DNA of 13,774 nucleotides from Syntrophaceae bacterium (GTDB taxonomy: Bacteria > Desulfobacterota > Syntrophorhabdia > Syntrophorhabdales > WCHB1-27), in contig PLSJ01000506.1 in NCBI GenBank assembly GCA_003165115.1, positions 309 through 14,082 of the forward strand, given 5' to 3'. Under the pieces are notes generated by a model. The model saw only the letters and a list, made by a program, of their open reading frames with translations, was not told where the DNA came from and searched no databases. The position numbers and the translations under genes are program-made. Within the stretch, counting starts at the first letter, position 1, and each line of letters starts with the position of its first letter. This document shows positions 1 through 6,978 of the stretch, one piece after another.

Positions 1-118
1 CTGTCGACTGACGATGACGTGAGAGGACTAAACGAACGATGCCAATGATAGCCATGATTACGGCTATCCCAAAGCCCGAGAACAACCATTCCTTATTTGT
101 TATTATCCAGTCTGTTAC
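1..118 (-). CDS. Partial membrane-anchor-like open frame, cut by the window edge
   Basis: An open frame runs leftwards from just after an in-frame TAA (119-121) to the window edge, 39 codons. It contains the segment NKEWLFSGFGIAVIMAIIG followed by a hydrophobic stretch and a basic patch (SRHR), the layout of a short N-terminal membrane anchor. An EWLFSG-type opening followed by one transmembrane helix is, from memory, common at the N-terminus of assorted small membrane-tethered proteins, so a cytoplasmic domain may continue beyond the window. No ATG, GTG or TTG precedes the conserved segment: the first codon after the stop is GTA. Initiation would have to be at a TTG at codon 12 (preceded by AAGGA) or the ATG at codon 22, or the gene is broken. 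It lies downstream of the fic gene on the same strand. Function unknown. Confidence 0.3.
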
Positions 119-197
119 TTACACCCAGCAGTGAATACATAAAGGTGGTACCGCTTGCATCTTACTCCTACTCGGCACGCGAGGCAAGAAGAAAATG

Positions 198-217
198 CGA
201 GTGATGGCGAGTGATTG
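198..217. repeat. Two tandem 10-base units
   Basis: GCGAGTGATG is followed directly by GCGAGTGATT, a tandem duplication differing only at the last base. It lies in the non-coding gap between the fic stop codon and the partial open frame at the left edge. No function can be read from it; it may be replication slippage. Confidence 0.4.
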
Positions 218-244
218 CGGAGCGCTTATATGCCGGGTGCATAT

Positions 245-1369
245 TCAATTGTGAGGGGCAATATTAAACGAATAACTGGTGCTCCGGCCACCGGCTGGGT
301 CTTTCACAAGGATGCCGTGTTCCACGAGTTCAAGAATGTCGCGCAACGCGGTGTCCTGGGAGCACTTCGCCAGCTTGGCCCATTTCGACGACGTCAGTTT
401 ACCTTCGAACCCGTCCAGCAGTTTGTTGAGGACCGCACACTGTCGGTCATTAAACGCTCTTTCAGCGAACGTTTGCCAAAAACGGGCCTTCCTGAGCACG
501 ATTGCAAGCGTGCTCTCCACACCGTCAAATGCGTGGTTCAAACAATCGAGAAACCATTTCAGGTACTTCGTCACGTCCATCGTTCCTTTCTGCGTCTCTT
601 CCAAAGCACCATAATAGGCGTCCCGTTCGTTCCGTATTTGTGCTGACATGCTGTAGAAGCGTTGCGGAGTCTGTTCTGACCGAGCGAGCATCATGTCGGA
701 GAGAGCACGGGCGATACGTCCGTTGCCGTCTTCGAAAGGATGGATGGTGACAAACCAGAGATGGGCAATACCCGACCGCAGTACGAGATCGGTGTCGTCA
801 TCGTGGTTAAGCCAGAGAAGAAAGGTCGTCATTTCTTGTTCTATCCGACCGGCGACCGGGGCTTCGAAATGCACACGCTCATGACCAACCCGACCCGAAA
901 CAACGTGCATTGGACTTTTGCCGTCATCCCGCCAGGCTCCGACTTTGATCTTCTTCATCCCGCTGTACCCGGTGGGAAAGAGCGAAGCATGCCAGCCGAA
1001 CAACCTTTCTTTGGTTAAGGATTTATCATAATCCTGGGTGGCATCGAGCGTCATTACCACCACGCCCTCGATGTTCCTGGATGCCGGGGCCACCGCCTCT
1101 ATATCCATGCCGAGATGCCGGGCGAGTGAGGATCGCACCTGTTCCCTATCCAGTATCTCACCCTCAATTTCACTGGATTTCAGCACGTCGAGCGTCAACG
1201 TCTGAAAGACGGCTTCCGCGCGAAGAGAAAAACCCATAGACTTCATTCGTCCGATCAGTTCCCCTTGTCTGTATCGCAGGGCAGCGAGTTTTTGATCCAA
1301 GACGTCATGATTCCAACGGAAGTGAGGCCAGTCCGGTAATTCATGGATATAATGACTCAATATTCGCAC
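245..1369 (-). CDS. Fic family protein (class II, probable AMP transferase)
   Basis: A 374-residue Fic-domain protein. Fic enzymes usually transfer AMP from ATP to a hydroxyl side chain of a target protein. The complete active-site motif HPFEDGNGR is at residues 210-218, with catalytic His210 and the Asn/Gly/Arg nucleotide-binding loop. An N-terminal SSEIEG (65-70) fits the class II inhibitory motif [S/T]xxxE[G/N], so the enzyme is probably auto-inhibited by Glu69. The N-terminus (YIHELPDWPHFRW) resembles the DUF4172-type domain of this subfamily. Residues about 305-370 look like a winged helix, suggesting DNA binding or autoregulation. The GTG at 1369 is chosen because it precedes the conserved N-terminus. 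It has no clear Shine-Dalgarno site and lies only a few bases after the predicted transcription start; a TTG three codons later is the alternative. No antitoxin-like partner gene is visible. Base composition is lower in GC than the genes to its right. The target protein is unknown. Confidence 0.93.
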   Translation of the reverse strand: MRILSHYIHELPDWPHFRWNHDVLDQKLAALRYRQGELIGRMKSMGFSLRAEAVFQTLTLDVLKSSEIEGEILDREQVRSSLARHLGMDIEAVAPASRNIEGVVVMTLDATQDYDKSLTKERLFGWHASLFPTGYSGMKKIKVGAWRDDGKSPMHVVSGRVGHERVHFEAPVAGRIEQEMTTFLLWLNHDDDTDLVLRSGIAHLWFVTIHPFEDGNGRIARALSDMMLARSEQTPQRFYSMSAQIRNERDAYYGALEETQKGTMDVTKYLKWFLDCLNHAFDGVESTLAIVLRKARFWQTFAERAFNDRQCAVLNKLLDGFEGKLTSSKWAKLAKCSQDTALRDILELVEHGILVKDPAGGRSTSYSFNIAPHN

Positions 1370-1443
1370 CCCATGCGGAGATTATAGCCTCTATTCACCG
1401 CAACTGCAACAGGGTGACCGCACCCCATGCGGAGAATAAAGCC
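1365..1443 (-). promoter_or_regulatory. Pair of 17-base direct repeats bracketing the fic promoter (candidate operators)
   Basis: The 17-mer CGCACCCCATGCGGAGA occurs at 1365-1381 and again at 1419-1435. With two mismatches the match extends to 25 bases (1365-1389 and 1419-1443). The copies start 54 bases apart, close to five helical turns. Each contains a small dyad on the minus strand: CCGCA-TGGGG-TGCGG in the distal copy, CGCA/TGCG in the proximal one. The proximal copy covers the predicted transcription start and the GTG start of fic; the distal copy lies just upstream of the -35 box. This is the layout of a two-site repressor operator. The binding protein is not known; the winged-helix-like tail of the Fic protein is one candidate. 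Confidence 0.55.
1381..1409 (-). promoter_or_regulatory. Sigma70-like promoter of the fic gene
   Basis: On the minus strand TTGCAG (1409-1404) and a perfect TATAAT (1386-1381) are separated by 17 bases. Transcription should start near 1374, about five bases before the GTG at 1369, giving a nearly leaderless mRNA. Confidence 0.6.
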
Positions 1444-1501
1444 GACAATCGTTGCGACGGCACGGTGTTGCACTTTTCCGTGGCCCCAGCCATAACCTAT
1501 T

Positions 1502-3547
1502 TTAAGGCCCTGCCACCTCTATCTTCGCATCCACAATCGTGCAGCCCTTGCCCTTCTCTCCTACGATTACCGGGTTTATATCGATGTTCCGGATGGAGGC
1601 GTTCGCGGCGAGCAGGCGCGAGACGTTCACGAGTATATCGGAGAGGGCTTCGGTGTCGGCGGGGGGTTTTCCCCTGAAGCCCTGAAGGACCGGCGCGCCC
1701 TTTACCCGGGCGATCATGTCGCGGGCTGTCTCGCTATCTATGGGCGCTACCCGGATCGAGGTGTCCCGGAGCAGCTCCACGAATATGCCGCCGAGACCGA
1801 AGACGACGACCGGTCCGAATTCCCTGTCCTGCCTTCCACCCACGATCACCTCAACGCCGGGCTGCGCCATCTTCTGGATCAGATAGCGCTCCCCCTCCAT
1901 GCGGCTTATCGCCTGTGTCACCGCCTTCGCGCCCTTGAGGTCGAGGGAGACCGCACCCTTTTCCGTCTTGTGGAGCAGGTTCGGCGACGCGACCTTCACC
2001 GCCACCGGATAGCCGAGCTTTTCGGCCTCGCGTGCAGCCTCCGGCGCGGAATCGGCCATGGCGTAGGCCGCCACGGGCAGGCCCTGGCGTTCGAGGAGCG
2101 CGAAAGTCTCGCCCGCGTCCATGATGACCGGCGTGCCCGGAAGGCCGTTCTTCCGCGCCCCGCCGCCTGTCCAGGGACCGGTGAGGCCCTTCTGCGCCTG
2201 GTGCCTGGAGTGGGCAAGCGACCATGAGAGGGCGTAAAGCGCATCGTCAACGTCGCTGAAAACAGGGATATCGGCGGCCTCCTTCAGGCTGAACCACAGG
2301 TCGCGGCTCGTCACCATGCAGAGGACCACCGGTTTGCCGTAAAGGGGTGACATGCGGGCCGCCTCCCTGATGAGCGCCTCGATCTGCGCGTTCTCGTTCT
2401 CGGCGCTATGGGCGCTGACAAAGACCACGCCGTCTACACCCTCTTCCTTCAGCATCATCTCCACGATGCCGGGGTAGGTGCTCATGTCGTAGATGTCCCC
2501 GATGTCGAGGGGGTTCGTCATCCCGATGACATGAGCCTTGTTTTCACTGATCTTGTCGACCAGGGCTTTCGGAAACCGCGTCAGTTTGAAACCGTACCGC
2601 TCCACGCTGTCGGCGGCCAGGACGCCGTGCCCGCCCGACCTCGTCACGATGGCGAGGTTCGCACCCTTAAGCGGCGGCAGGGAGAATATCTTCAGACCGT
2701 CGATCATCTCCCTCAGGTTGCGGACGCGGTGAACGCCCGCCTGGACCATTGCCGCGTCGGCCGTCCGGTCGTCGCCGGCCAGCGCCGTCGTGTGGAAGTG
2801 CGCTATCTGCCGGCTCTCCCGGCTCCTGTTCCCTTTGACGAGCACAATCGGCTTATCCGTGGCGTTGGCAAGCTCCATGAACCGCCTGCCGTCAGAAAAA
2901 TCTTCCAGGTACATGCCTATGACCTTCGTGCCCGCGTCTTCGATCAAATACTCCAGAAAGTCGTTCTCGTTCAGGTTCAGCTTGTTGCCGATGCTCGCGA
3001 GCTTGTTCAGGCCCACCCGCTCCACGGAGCAGAGCATGGACACGTCGTAGTATATCCCGCCGCTCTGGCCGATGAACGAAGCCCCTCCGGTCTTCACGGA
3101 GCCGGGGTCCAATCCGAAAAAAGGCAGAACGACGCCGTTCTCCATGTTCATGACCCCGAAGCAATTGGGTCCCTGGAACGCGATGCCCCACTTGGAGGCA
3201 ATGGACAATATCTCGTTCTCGAGCCCCTTCTTGTCCTCACTCAGCTCCGTAAATCCCGCGGATTCGATCACGACGTGACGGATGCCTTTCCTCCCGCACG
3301 CATCGAGTATTGCCGGTATATGTGGGGCGGGCACGAGCAGGACGGCGAGATCGGGCACCCGCTCCACCTGTGCGAGGTCGGTGAATATGCGCCTTCCTTC
3401 TACCTCACCTTCGTGGCTCCCGAGAGGAAAGACGTCGCCGCGAAAGCCGAAGCGGAAGAGATTGCCGACTATGCGTGATGCGAGGTTCGAAGGGCGGTCC
3501 GATACGCCGAAGACTGCGATGCTTTCAGGATAAAATAAATGGTGCAT
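1502..3547 (-). CDS. Acyl-CoA synthetase, NDP-forming (fused alpha-beta acetate-CoA ligase type)
   Basis: A 681-residue fused ADP-forming acyl-CoA synthetase. The family interconverts acyl-CoA + ADP + Pi and acid + CoA + ATP, used by anaerobes for substrate-level phosphorylation or acid activation. The order is an N-terminal CoA-binding Rossmann domain (FYPESIAVFGVSD, residues 5-17), succinyl-CoA-ligase-like domains with GPNCFGV (126-132) and the active-site phosphohistidine region HFHTTALAGDD (His252), then a C-terminal ATP-grasp domain from about 500 to the end. The ATP-grasp part has GYPVAVKVASPNLLHKTEKG and VFGLGGIFVELLRDTSIRVAPI, including the second conserved His. The ATG at 3547 is preferred because AAAGGAG lies five bases upstream and the protein then begins in the usual place; the frame continues 33 codons further without family resemblance. 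It appears to be a single-gene unit with its own promoter. The acid used cannot be told from sequence. Confidence 0.93.
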   Translation of the reverse strand: MHHLFYPESIAVFGVSDRPSNLASRIVGNLFRFGFRGDVFPLGSHEGEVEGRRIFTDLAQVERVPDLAVLLVPAPHIPAILDACGRKGIRHVVIESAGFTELSEDKKGLENEILSIASKWGIAFQGPNCFGVMNMENGVVLPFFGLDPGSVKTGGASFIGQSGGIYYDVSMLCSVERVGLNKLASIGNKLNLNENDFLEYLIEDAGTKVIGMYLEDFSDGRRFMELANATDKPIVLVKGNRSRESRQIAHFHTTALAGDDRTADAAMVQAGVHRVRNLREMIDGLKIFSLPPLKGANLAIVTRSGGHGVLAADSVERYGFKLTRFPKALVDKISENKAHVIGMTNPLDIGDIYDMSTYPGIVEMMLKEEGVDGVVFVSAHSAENENAQIEALIREAARMSPLYGKPVVLCMVTSRDLWFSLKEAADIPVFSDVDDALYALSWSLAHSRHQAQKGLTGPWTGGGARKNGLPGTPVIMDAGETFALLERQGLPVAAYAMADSAPEAAREAEKLGYPVAVKVASPNLLHKTEKGAVSLDLKGAKAVTQAISRMEGERYLIQKMAQPGVEVIVGGRQDREFGPVVVFGLGGIFVELLRDTSIRVAPIDSETARDMIARVKGAPVLQGFRGKPPADTEALSDILVNVSRLLAANASIRNIDINPVIVGEKGKGCTIVDAKIEVAGP

Positions 3548-3580
3548 GAAAACTCCTTTATCGTTCTCCGATGTGGCTTT

Positions 3581-3610
3581 AATATACGGCAAATTGTGGC
3601 GGGAAGACAA
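3581..3610 (-). promoter_or_regulatory. Candidate promoter of the acyl-CoA synthetase gene
   Basis: On the minus strand TTGTCT (3610-3605) and TATATT (3586-3581) are 18 bases apart. Transcription would start near 3574, giving a leader of about 27 bases that contains the AAAGGAG ribosome site before the ATG at 3547. Confidence 0.45.
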
Positions 3611-3655
3611 GCGGAAGCGGGCCGTGAGCCAGGCCGCTGACAGCAAATTGTTTCG

Positions 3656-3695
3656 CCCCCCTCACCCCGGCCCTCTCCCCGAGGGGCGAGGGGGG
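3656..3695 (-). repeat. REP-like palindromic element, copy 1
   Basis: Read on the minus strand it has a ten-base-pair hairpin (CCCTCGCCCC / GGGGAGAGGG, one mismatch, TC loop) followed by the tail CCGGGGTGAGGGGGGCG. The same hairpin and tail occur at 3793-3831 and 11493-11526, so this is an interspersed intergenic repeat. It is inverted relative to the other two copies. Confidence 0.7.
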
Positions 3696-3792
3696 CAGAG
3701 AACAGCCCTTCGTTAGAGGGATAAGGAATGATGTGGCGAGGGAGACAGGGGGCGTGGGTATGGGAGGCGGCCGCGTGACCGCACAAGACATT

Positions 3793-3831
3793 CCCTCTCC
3801 CCTTGGGGAGAGGGCCGGGGTGAGGGGGGCG
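3793..3831 (+). repeat. REP-like palindromic element, copy 2
   Basis: The hairpin CCCTCTCCCC / GGGGAGAGGG is perfect over ten pairs with a TT loop, followed by CCGGGGTGAGGGGGGCG. It lies 18 bases beyond the stop codon of the RND pump gene. With copy 1 it makes a large inverted repeat around about 100 bases. Confidence 0.75.
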
Positions 3832-3849
3832 AGCATGGCGCCCGGCGGA

Positions 3850-6800
3850 TCAGGATTTGCCTTGCTCCGCCTTTCGCCGCCGCTCGGCGCGCCTCTGCGT
3901 GATCACGTAGAATACCGGCACGAAGGGTATCGCCAGCAGCGTCGACGCCAGCATGCCCCCGAAGACCACCGTGCCTATCGCCCTCTGGCTCGCCGCCCCC
4001 GCTCCATTCGCCAGGAGCAGAGGCGCCACCCCCAGGATGAAGGCGAAAGAGGTCATCACGATGGGGCGGAACCGCCGGCTCGTCGCCTCTATGGCAGCCT
4101 CCACGCTGGACATTCCCTCTTTTTGCAGGTCGCGGGCGAACTCCACGATAAGTATGGCGTTCTTGCTCGCCAGGGCAATCATGAGCACCAGACCGATCTG
4201 TGTGTAGAGGTTGTTGTCGTAGCCCCGAAGCATCAGGGCCACGAGCACGCCGACCAGCGCCATGGGAACGGCGAGGATGACGGCGGCGGGCGACGTCCAG
4301 CTTTCGTAGAGTCCCGCCAGCACCATGAACACGAGCGTAATGGAAAGGGCGTAGATGAAGTACGCCTGGTAGCCGACCTTCTTTTCCTGGTAGCTCGTTG
4401 CCGTCCAGTCGTAGCCATAGCCCTGGGGCAAGATCTGGGCGGCAAGCCGCTCCATCTCGGCGAGGGCCTGGCCGGAGCTGAATCCGGGAGCGGCGGAGCC
4501 GAAAATCGGGGCCGCGGGGTAAAAATTGTAGCGGGTGATCAGCTCCGAGCCTTCCATGCGCTTCACGTCGAGGAGGCTCCCCAGGGGCACCATCCCGCCC
4601 TGGAGATTCCTCGTGTAGAGGTTCCTGATATCTTCCGGTGTGATGCGGGAGGCCTCGTCGGCCTGTATGTATACCTGGTATATTTGATTGAATTTATTGA
4701 AGAGGTTGACGAAGGATGATCCCAGGTAGCCCTGGAGCGTCTGGAAGATGTTTCCCAGTGGCACCTGGAGGGACTGGGCCTTTGTCCTGTCGATATCGAG
4801 GTAGATCTGGGGACTATGGGCATCGAACGTGCCGGTCAGGCCCCCGAAGTGCGGCTGGGCATGGGCCGCCCCGACCAGCGCATCGGTCGCGTTCTGGAGC
4901 GCGATGAGGTCGTTGCCTTTCCGGTCCTCTACCATCATCTGAAAACCTCCGGACTGGCCGAGCCCCCTGATAGGGGGCGGGATCAGGACAAAGGCGAGGG
5001 CATCCTTGATGCCGGAAAGGTCACGGTTGAGACCCGAGACGATCTTGTCCTGGGTGAGCTTCCGGCCGCGCTTACTCCAGTCGTCGTAGACGACGAAGAC
5101 GGTAATGACCGTGGTCACGTTTGCCGAGTCCAGAACGGAAAAACCGGCGATATCGACCCATGCCGCGATGCCGGGGGTCTTTCTCAGGATGGCCTCGATC
5201 TGGTCCGATACCCTTTTGGCACGGGGCTGGGACGAGGCGTCGGGCAGGCGGGCAAGGAGGATGGCATATCCCTGGTCCTCGGTCGGGAGAAAGCCGGTGG
5301 GCCGCTCCACGAACTGCCAGGCCGCGATGGCTATGATCACGAAAAACACGATCAGGCTGATCCCCGGATGGCGCACCATCCGGCCTACGGCGTTCATATA
5401 AGGCCGCTTCGTTGCCTCATACGTCCTGCTGAAGCCCTTTTCGAACCAATTCGGCTCTTTCGTCCCCCTTGGGCGGAGCCACAGGGCGCATTGGGCAGGC
5501 TTCAGGGTGACGGCGTTGATTGCGCTGATGACGGCGGTCGCGGCAATGACGAGGGCAAACTGGCGGAAGATCTGTCCCGTGATGCCGGGGAGGAAGGCGG
5601 CGGGGAGGAAGACGGAGACCAGCGCGATGGTGATGCCCATGATGGGGCCCGTCAGCTCGCTCATGGCCTTGATCGCGGCGTCCTTCGGCGAGAGGCCCCT
5701 CTCGATATAGTAAGAGCTGCCTTCGACGATCACGATGGCGTCGTCCACCACGATGCCGATAGCGAGGACCAGGGAGAAGAGGGTCATCAGGTTGATCGAG
5801 AAACCGAGGGCGATCATGGCGGCGAAGGCGCCCACGATGGTCACCGGCACCGTGGTCGCGGGTACGAGCATGGCCCGGAAATTCTGCAAGAAGAGCAGGA
5901 TGACGATCAGCACGAGGATGCCCGCCTCGATCAGCGTCTCGTACACCTTCGACACCGCCTCGCGGACAAACCTCGTCGTGTCGAAGTGGATGCTGTACTT
6001 CAGGCCCGCGGGGAAATCTTTGCTCATGTCGGCTACGGACTGGTAGACGCTGTTGGCCACGTCGATGGCGTTGGCTTCGGGAAGGGCGAATATAACGACC
6101 TCGGCCGACTTGTAGCCGCGGCTGGAGCTATAAATGGAGTAGGTCTGTTGTCCAAGCTCCACCCGTCCCACGTCGCGTATGCGCACGATCTGGGGGCTCG
6201 CCCCGCTCGGGTCGCTCTTCACGATGATGTTTTCGAACTGGTCGGTATCCGAGAGCCTGCCGAGGCTGTCGATGGTGAACTGGAAGACCTGGCCCTCGGG
6301 GACGGGAGGGGCGCCCAGCTGGCCCGGAGTCACCTGCACGTTCTGGTCCGTCACTGCGGCGAGCACATCGGCCGCTGTCAGGTTAAACTCTTTGAGCCTG
6401 TTCGGGTCGAGCCAGAGGCGCATGCTGTACTGGCCGGCGCCAAAAACCCTGACCAGGCCGATGCCGGGCAGGCGTGCCAGCGGGTACTGCATGTTGATCT
6501 GGGCGTAATTCGAGAGATAGGCCTCGTCGAACCGGTTGTCTTCGGAATAGAGGCTGACCACCAGGAGGATATTGGTGGAGACCTTCTTTACGTTCACCCC
6601 CTGGACCTGGGCGCCGCCGGGGAGTTGGGCGAGGGCGGAATTGACCTGGTTCTGGACGAGGATGAGCGACTTGTCGAGGTCGGTCCCCACGTCGAAGGTG
6701 ATGGTGAGCGCATACGAGCCGTCGCTGCCGCTCGTGGAAGACATGTAGATCGCGCGCTCCACCCCATTGACGGCCTGCTCCAGGGGCACACCTATCGTCT

Positions 6801-6978
6801 GCGCGACGACGGACGCGCTCGCGCCCGGATATCTCGTGGTCACCTGTATCGTGGGCGGCGAGATGGGGGGATATTGCTCGACGGGCAGCCGGTAATAGCT
6901 GATAGCGCCTATGATGAGGGTGATGACGGCGAGCACGTTTGCAAGGATGGGCCGCTCTATAAAGAACTTGGAGAACAC
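3850..6978 (-). CDS. RND efflux pump, inner-membrane permease (HAE1/AcrB family)
   Basis: This 1042-residue protein has the usual length for hydrophobe/amphiphile RND pumps, which use the proton gradient to expel drugs, dyes, detergents or solvents through a trimeric periplasmic path. The family N-terminus MFSKFFIERPILANVLAVIT begins the first membrane helix. Two large periplasmic loops (about 35-335 and 560-870) each precede a block of membrane helices. The paired proton-relay aspartates of helix 4 are at 412-413 (GIVVDDAIVIVEG), and the helix-10 lysine is in ASKNAILIVEFARD. Nothing essential appears missing. The start is GTG at 6978, directly after the TAA of the membrane-fusion gene (6981-6979), with AGGGGG upstream, so translational coupling is likely. 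It is the last gene of the three-gene operon. The substrate is unknown. Confidence 0.96.
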   Translation of the reverse strand: MFSKFFIERPILANVLAVITLIIGAISYYRLPVEQYPPISPPTIQVTTRYPGASASVVAQTIGVPLEQAVNGVERAIYMSSTSGSDGSYALTITFDVGTDLDKSLILVQNQVNSALAQLPGGAQVQGVNVKKVSTNILLVVSLYSEDNRFDEAYLSNYAQINMQYPLARLPGIGLVRVFGAGQYSMRLWLDPNRLKEFNLTAADVLAAVTDQNVQVTPGQLGAPPVPEGQVFQFTIDSLGRLSDTDQFENIIVKSDPSGASPQIVRIRDVGRVELGQQTYSIYSSSRGYKSAEVVIFALPEANAIDVANSVYQSVADMSKDFPAGLKYSIHFDTTRFVREAVSKVYETLIEAGILVLIVILLFLQNFRAMLVPATTVPVTIVGAFAAMIALGFSINLMTLFSLVLAIGIVVDDAIVIVEGSSYYIERGLSPKDAAIKAMSELTGPIMGITIALVSVFLPAAFLPGITGQIFRQFALVIAATAVISAINAVTLKPAQCALWLRPRGTKEPNWFEKGFSRTYEATKRPYMNAVGRMVRHPGISLIVFFVIIAIAAWQFVERPTGFLPTEDQGYAILLARLPDASSQPRAKRVSDQIEAILRKTPGIAAWVDIAGFSVLDSANVTTVITVFVVYDDWSKRGRKLTQDKIVSGLNRDLSGIKDALAFVLIPPPIRGLGQSGGFQMMVEDRKGNDLIALQNATDALVGAAHAQPHFGGLTGTFDAHSPQIYLDIDRTKAQSLQVPLGNIFQTLQGYLGSSFVNLFNKFNQIYQVYIQADEASRITPEDIRNLYTRNLQGGMVPLGSLLDVKRMEGSELITRYNFYPAAPIFGSAAPGFSSGQALAEMERLAAQILPQGYGYDWTATSYQEKKVGYQAYFIYALSITLVFMVLAGLYESWTSPAAVILAVPMALVGVLVALMLRGYDNNLYTQIGLVLMIALASKNAILIVEFARDLQKEGMSSVEAAIEATSRRFRPIVMTSFAFILGVAPLLLANGAGAASQRAIGTVVFGGMLASTLLAIPFVPVFYVITQRRAERRRKAEQGKS

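Larger units (their letters stand above)
3548..3849. other. Intergenic region between the RND pump gene and the acyl-CoA synthetase gene
   Basis: This gap of 302 bases holds the acyl-CoA synthetase promoter at its left end and two REP-like palindromic elements (3656-3695 and 3793-3831) in opposite orientation, about 100 bases apart. The DNA between the two elements shows no convincing gene. No classical terminator with a T-run is visible after the pump stop codon at 3850; the element at 3793-3831 can form a strong hairpin and might reduce read-through. Confidence 0.6.

Noticed and set aside
228..244. Hairpin ATATGC/GCATAT directly after the fic stop as a terminator
   Set aside because: The stem has only six mostly AT pairs and no T-run follows on the minus strand.
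1461..1482. Hairpin CACGG/CCGTG after the acyl-CoA synthetase stop as a terminator
   Set aside because: It is a five-pair stem with a 12-base loop and no T-run, easily due to chance.
2408..3478. 356-codon plus-strand open frame over the acyl-CoA synthetase gene
   Set aside because: It is antisense to a gene with a complete set of family motifs, and no ribosome site or recognisable domain was seen.
3548..3646. N-terminal extension of the acyl-CoA synthetase by 33 codons
   Set aside because: AAAGGAG precedes the ATG at 3547 and the family sequence begins there. The extension runs through the predicted -10 and -35 boxes.
3793..3831. REP-like copy 2 as an intrinsic terminator of the efflux operon
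   Set aside because: The hairpin is strong, but no T-run follows in the direction of transcription, and the same element occurs elsewhere in other orientations. It may still affect read-through.
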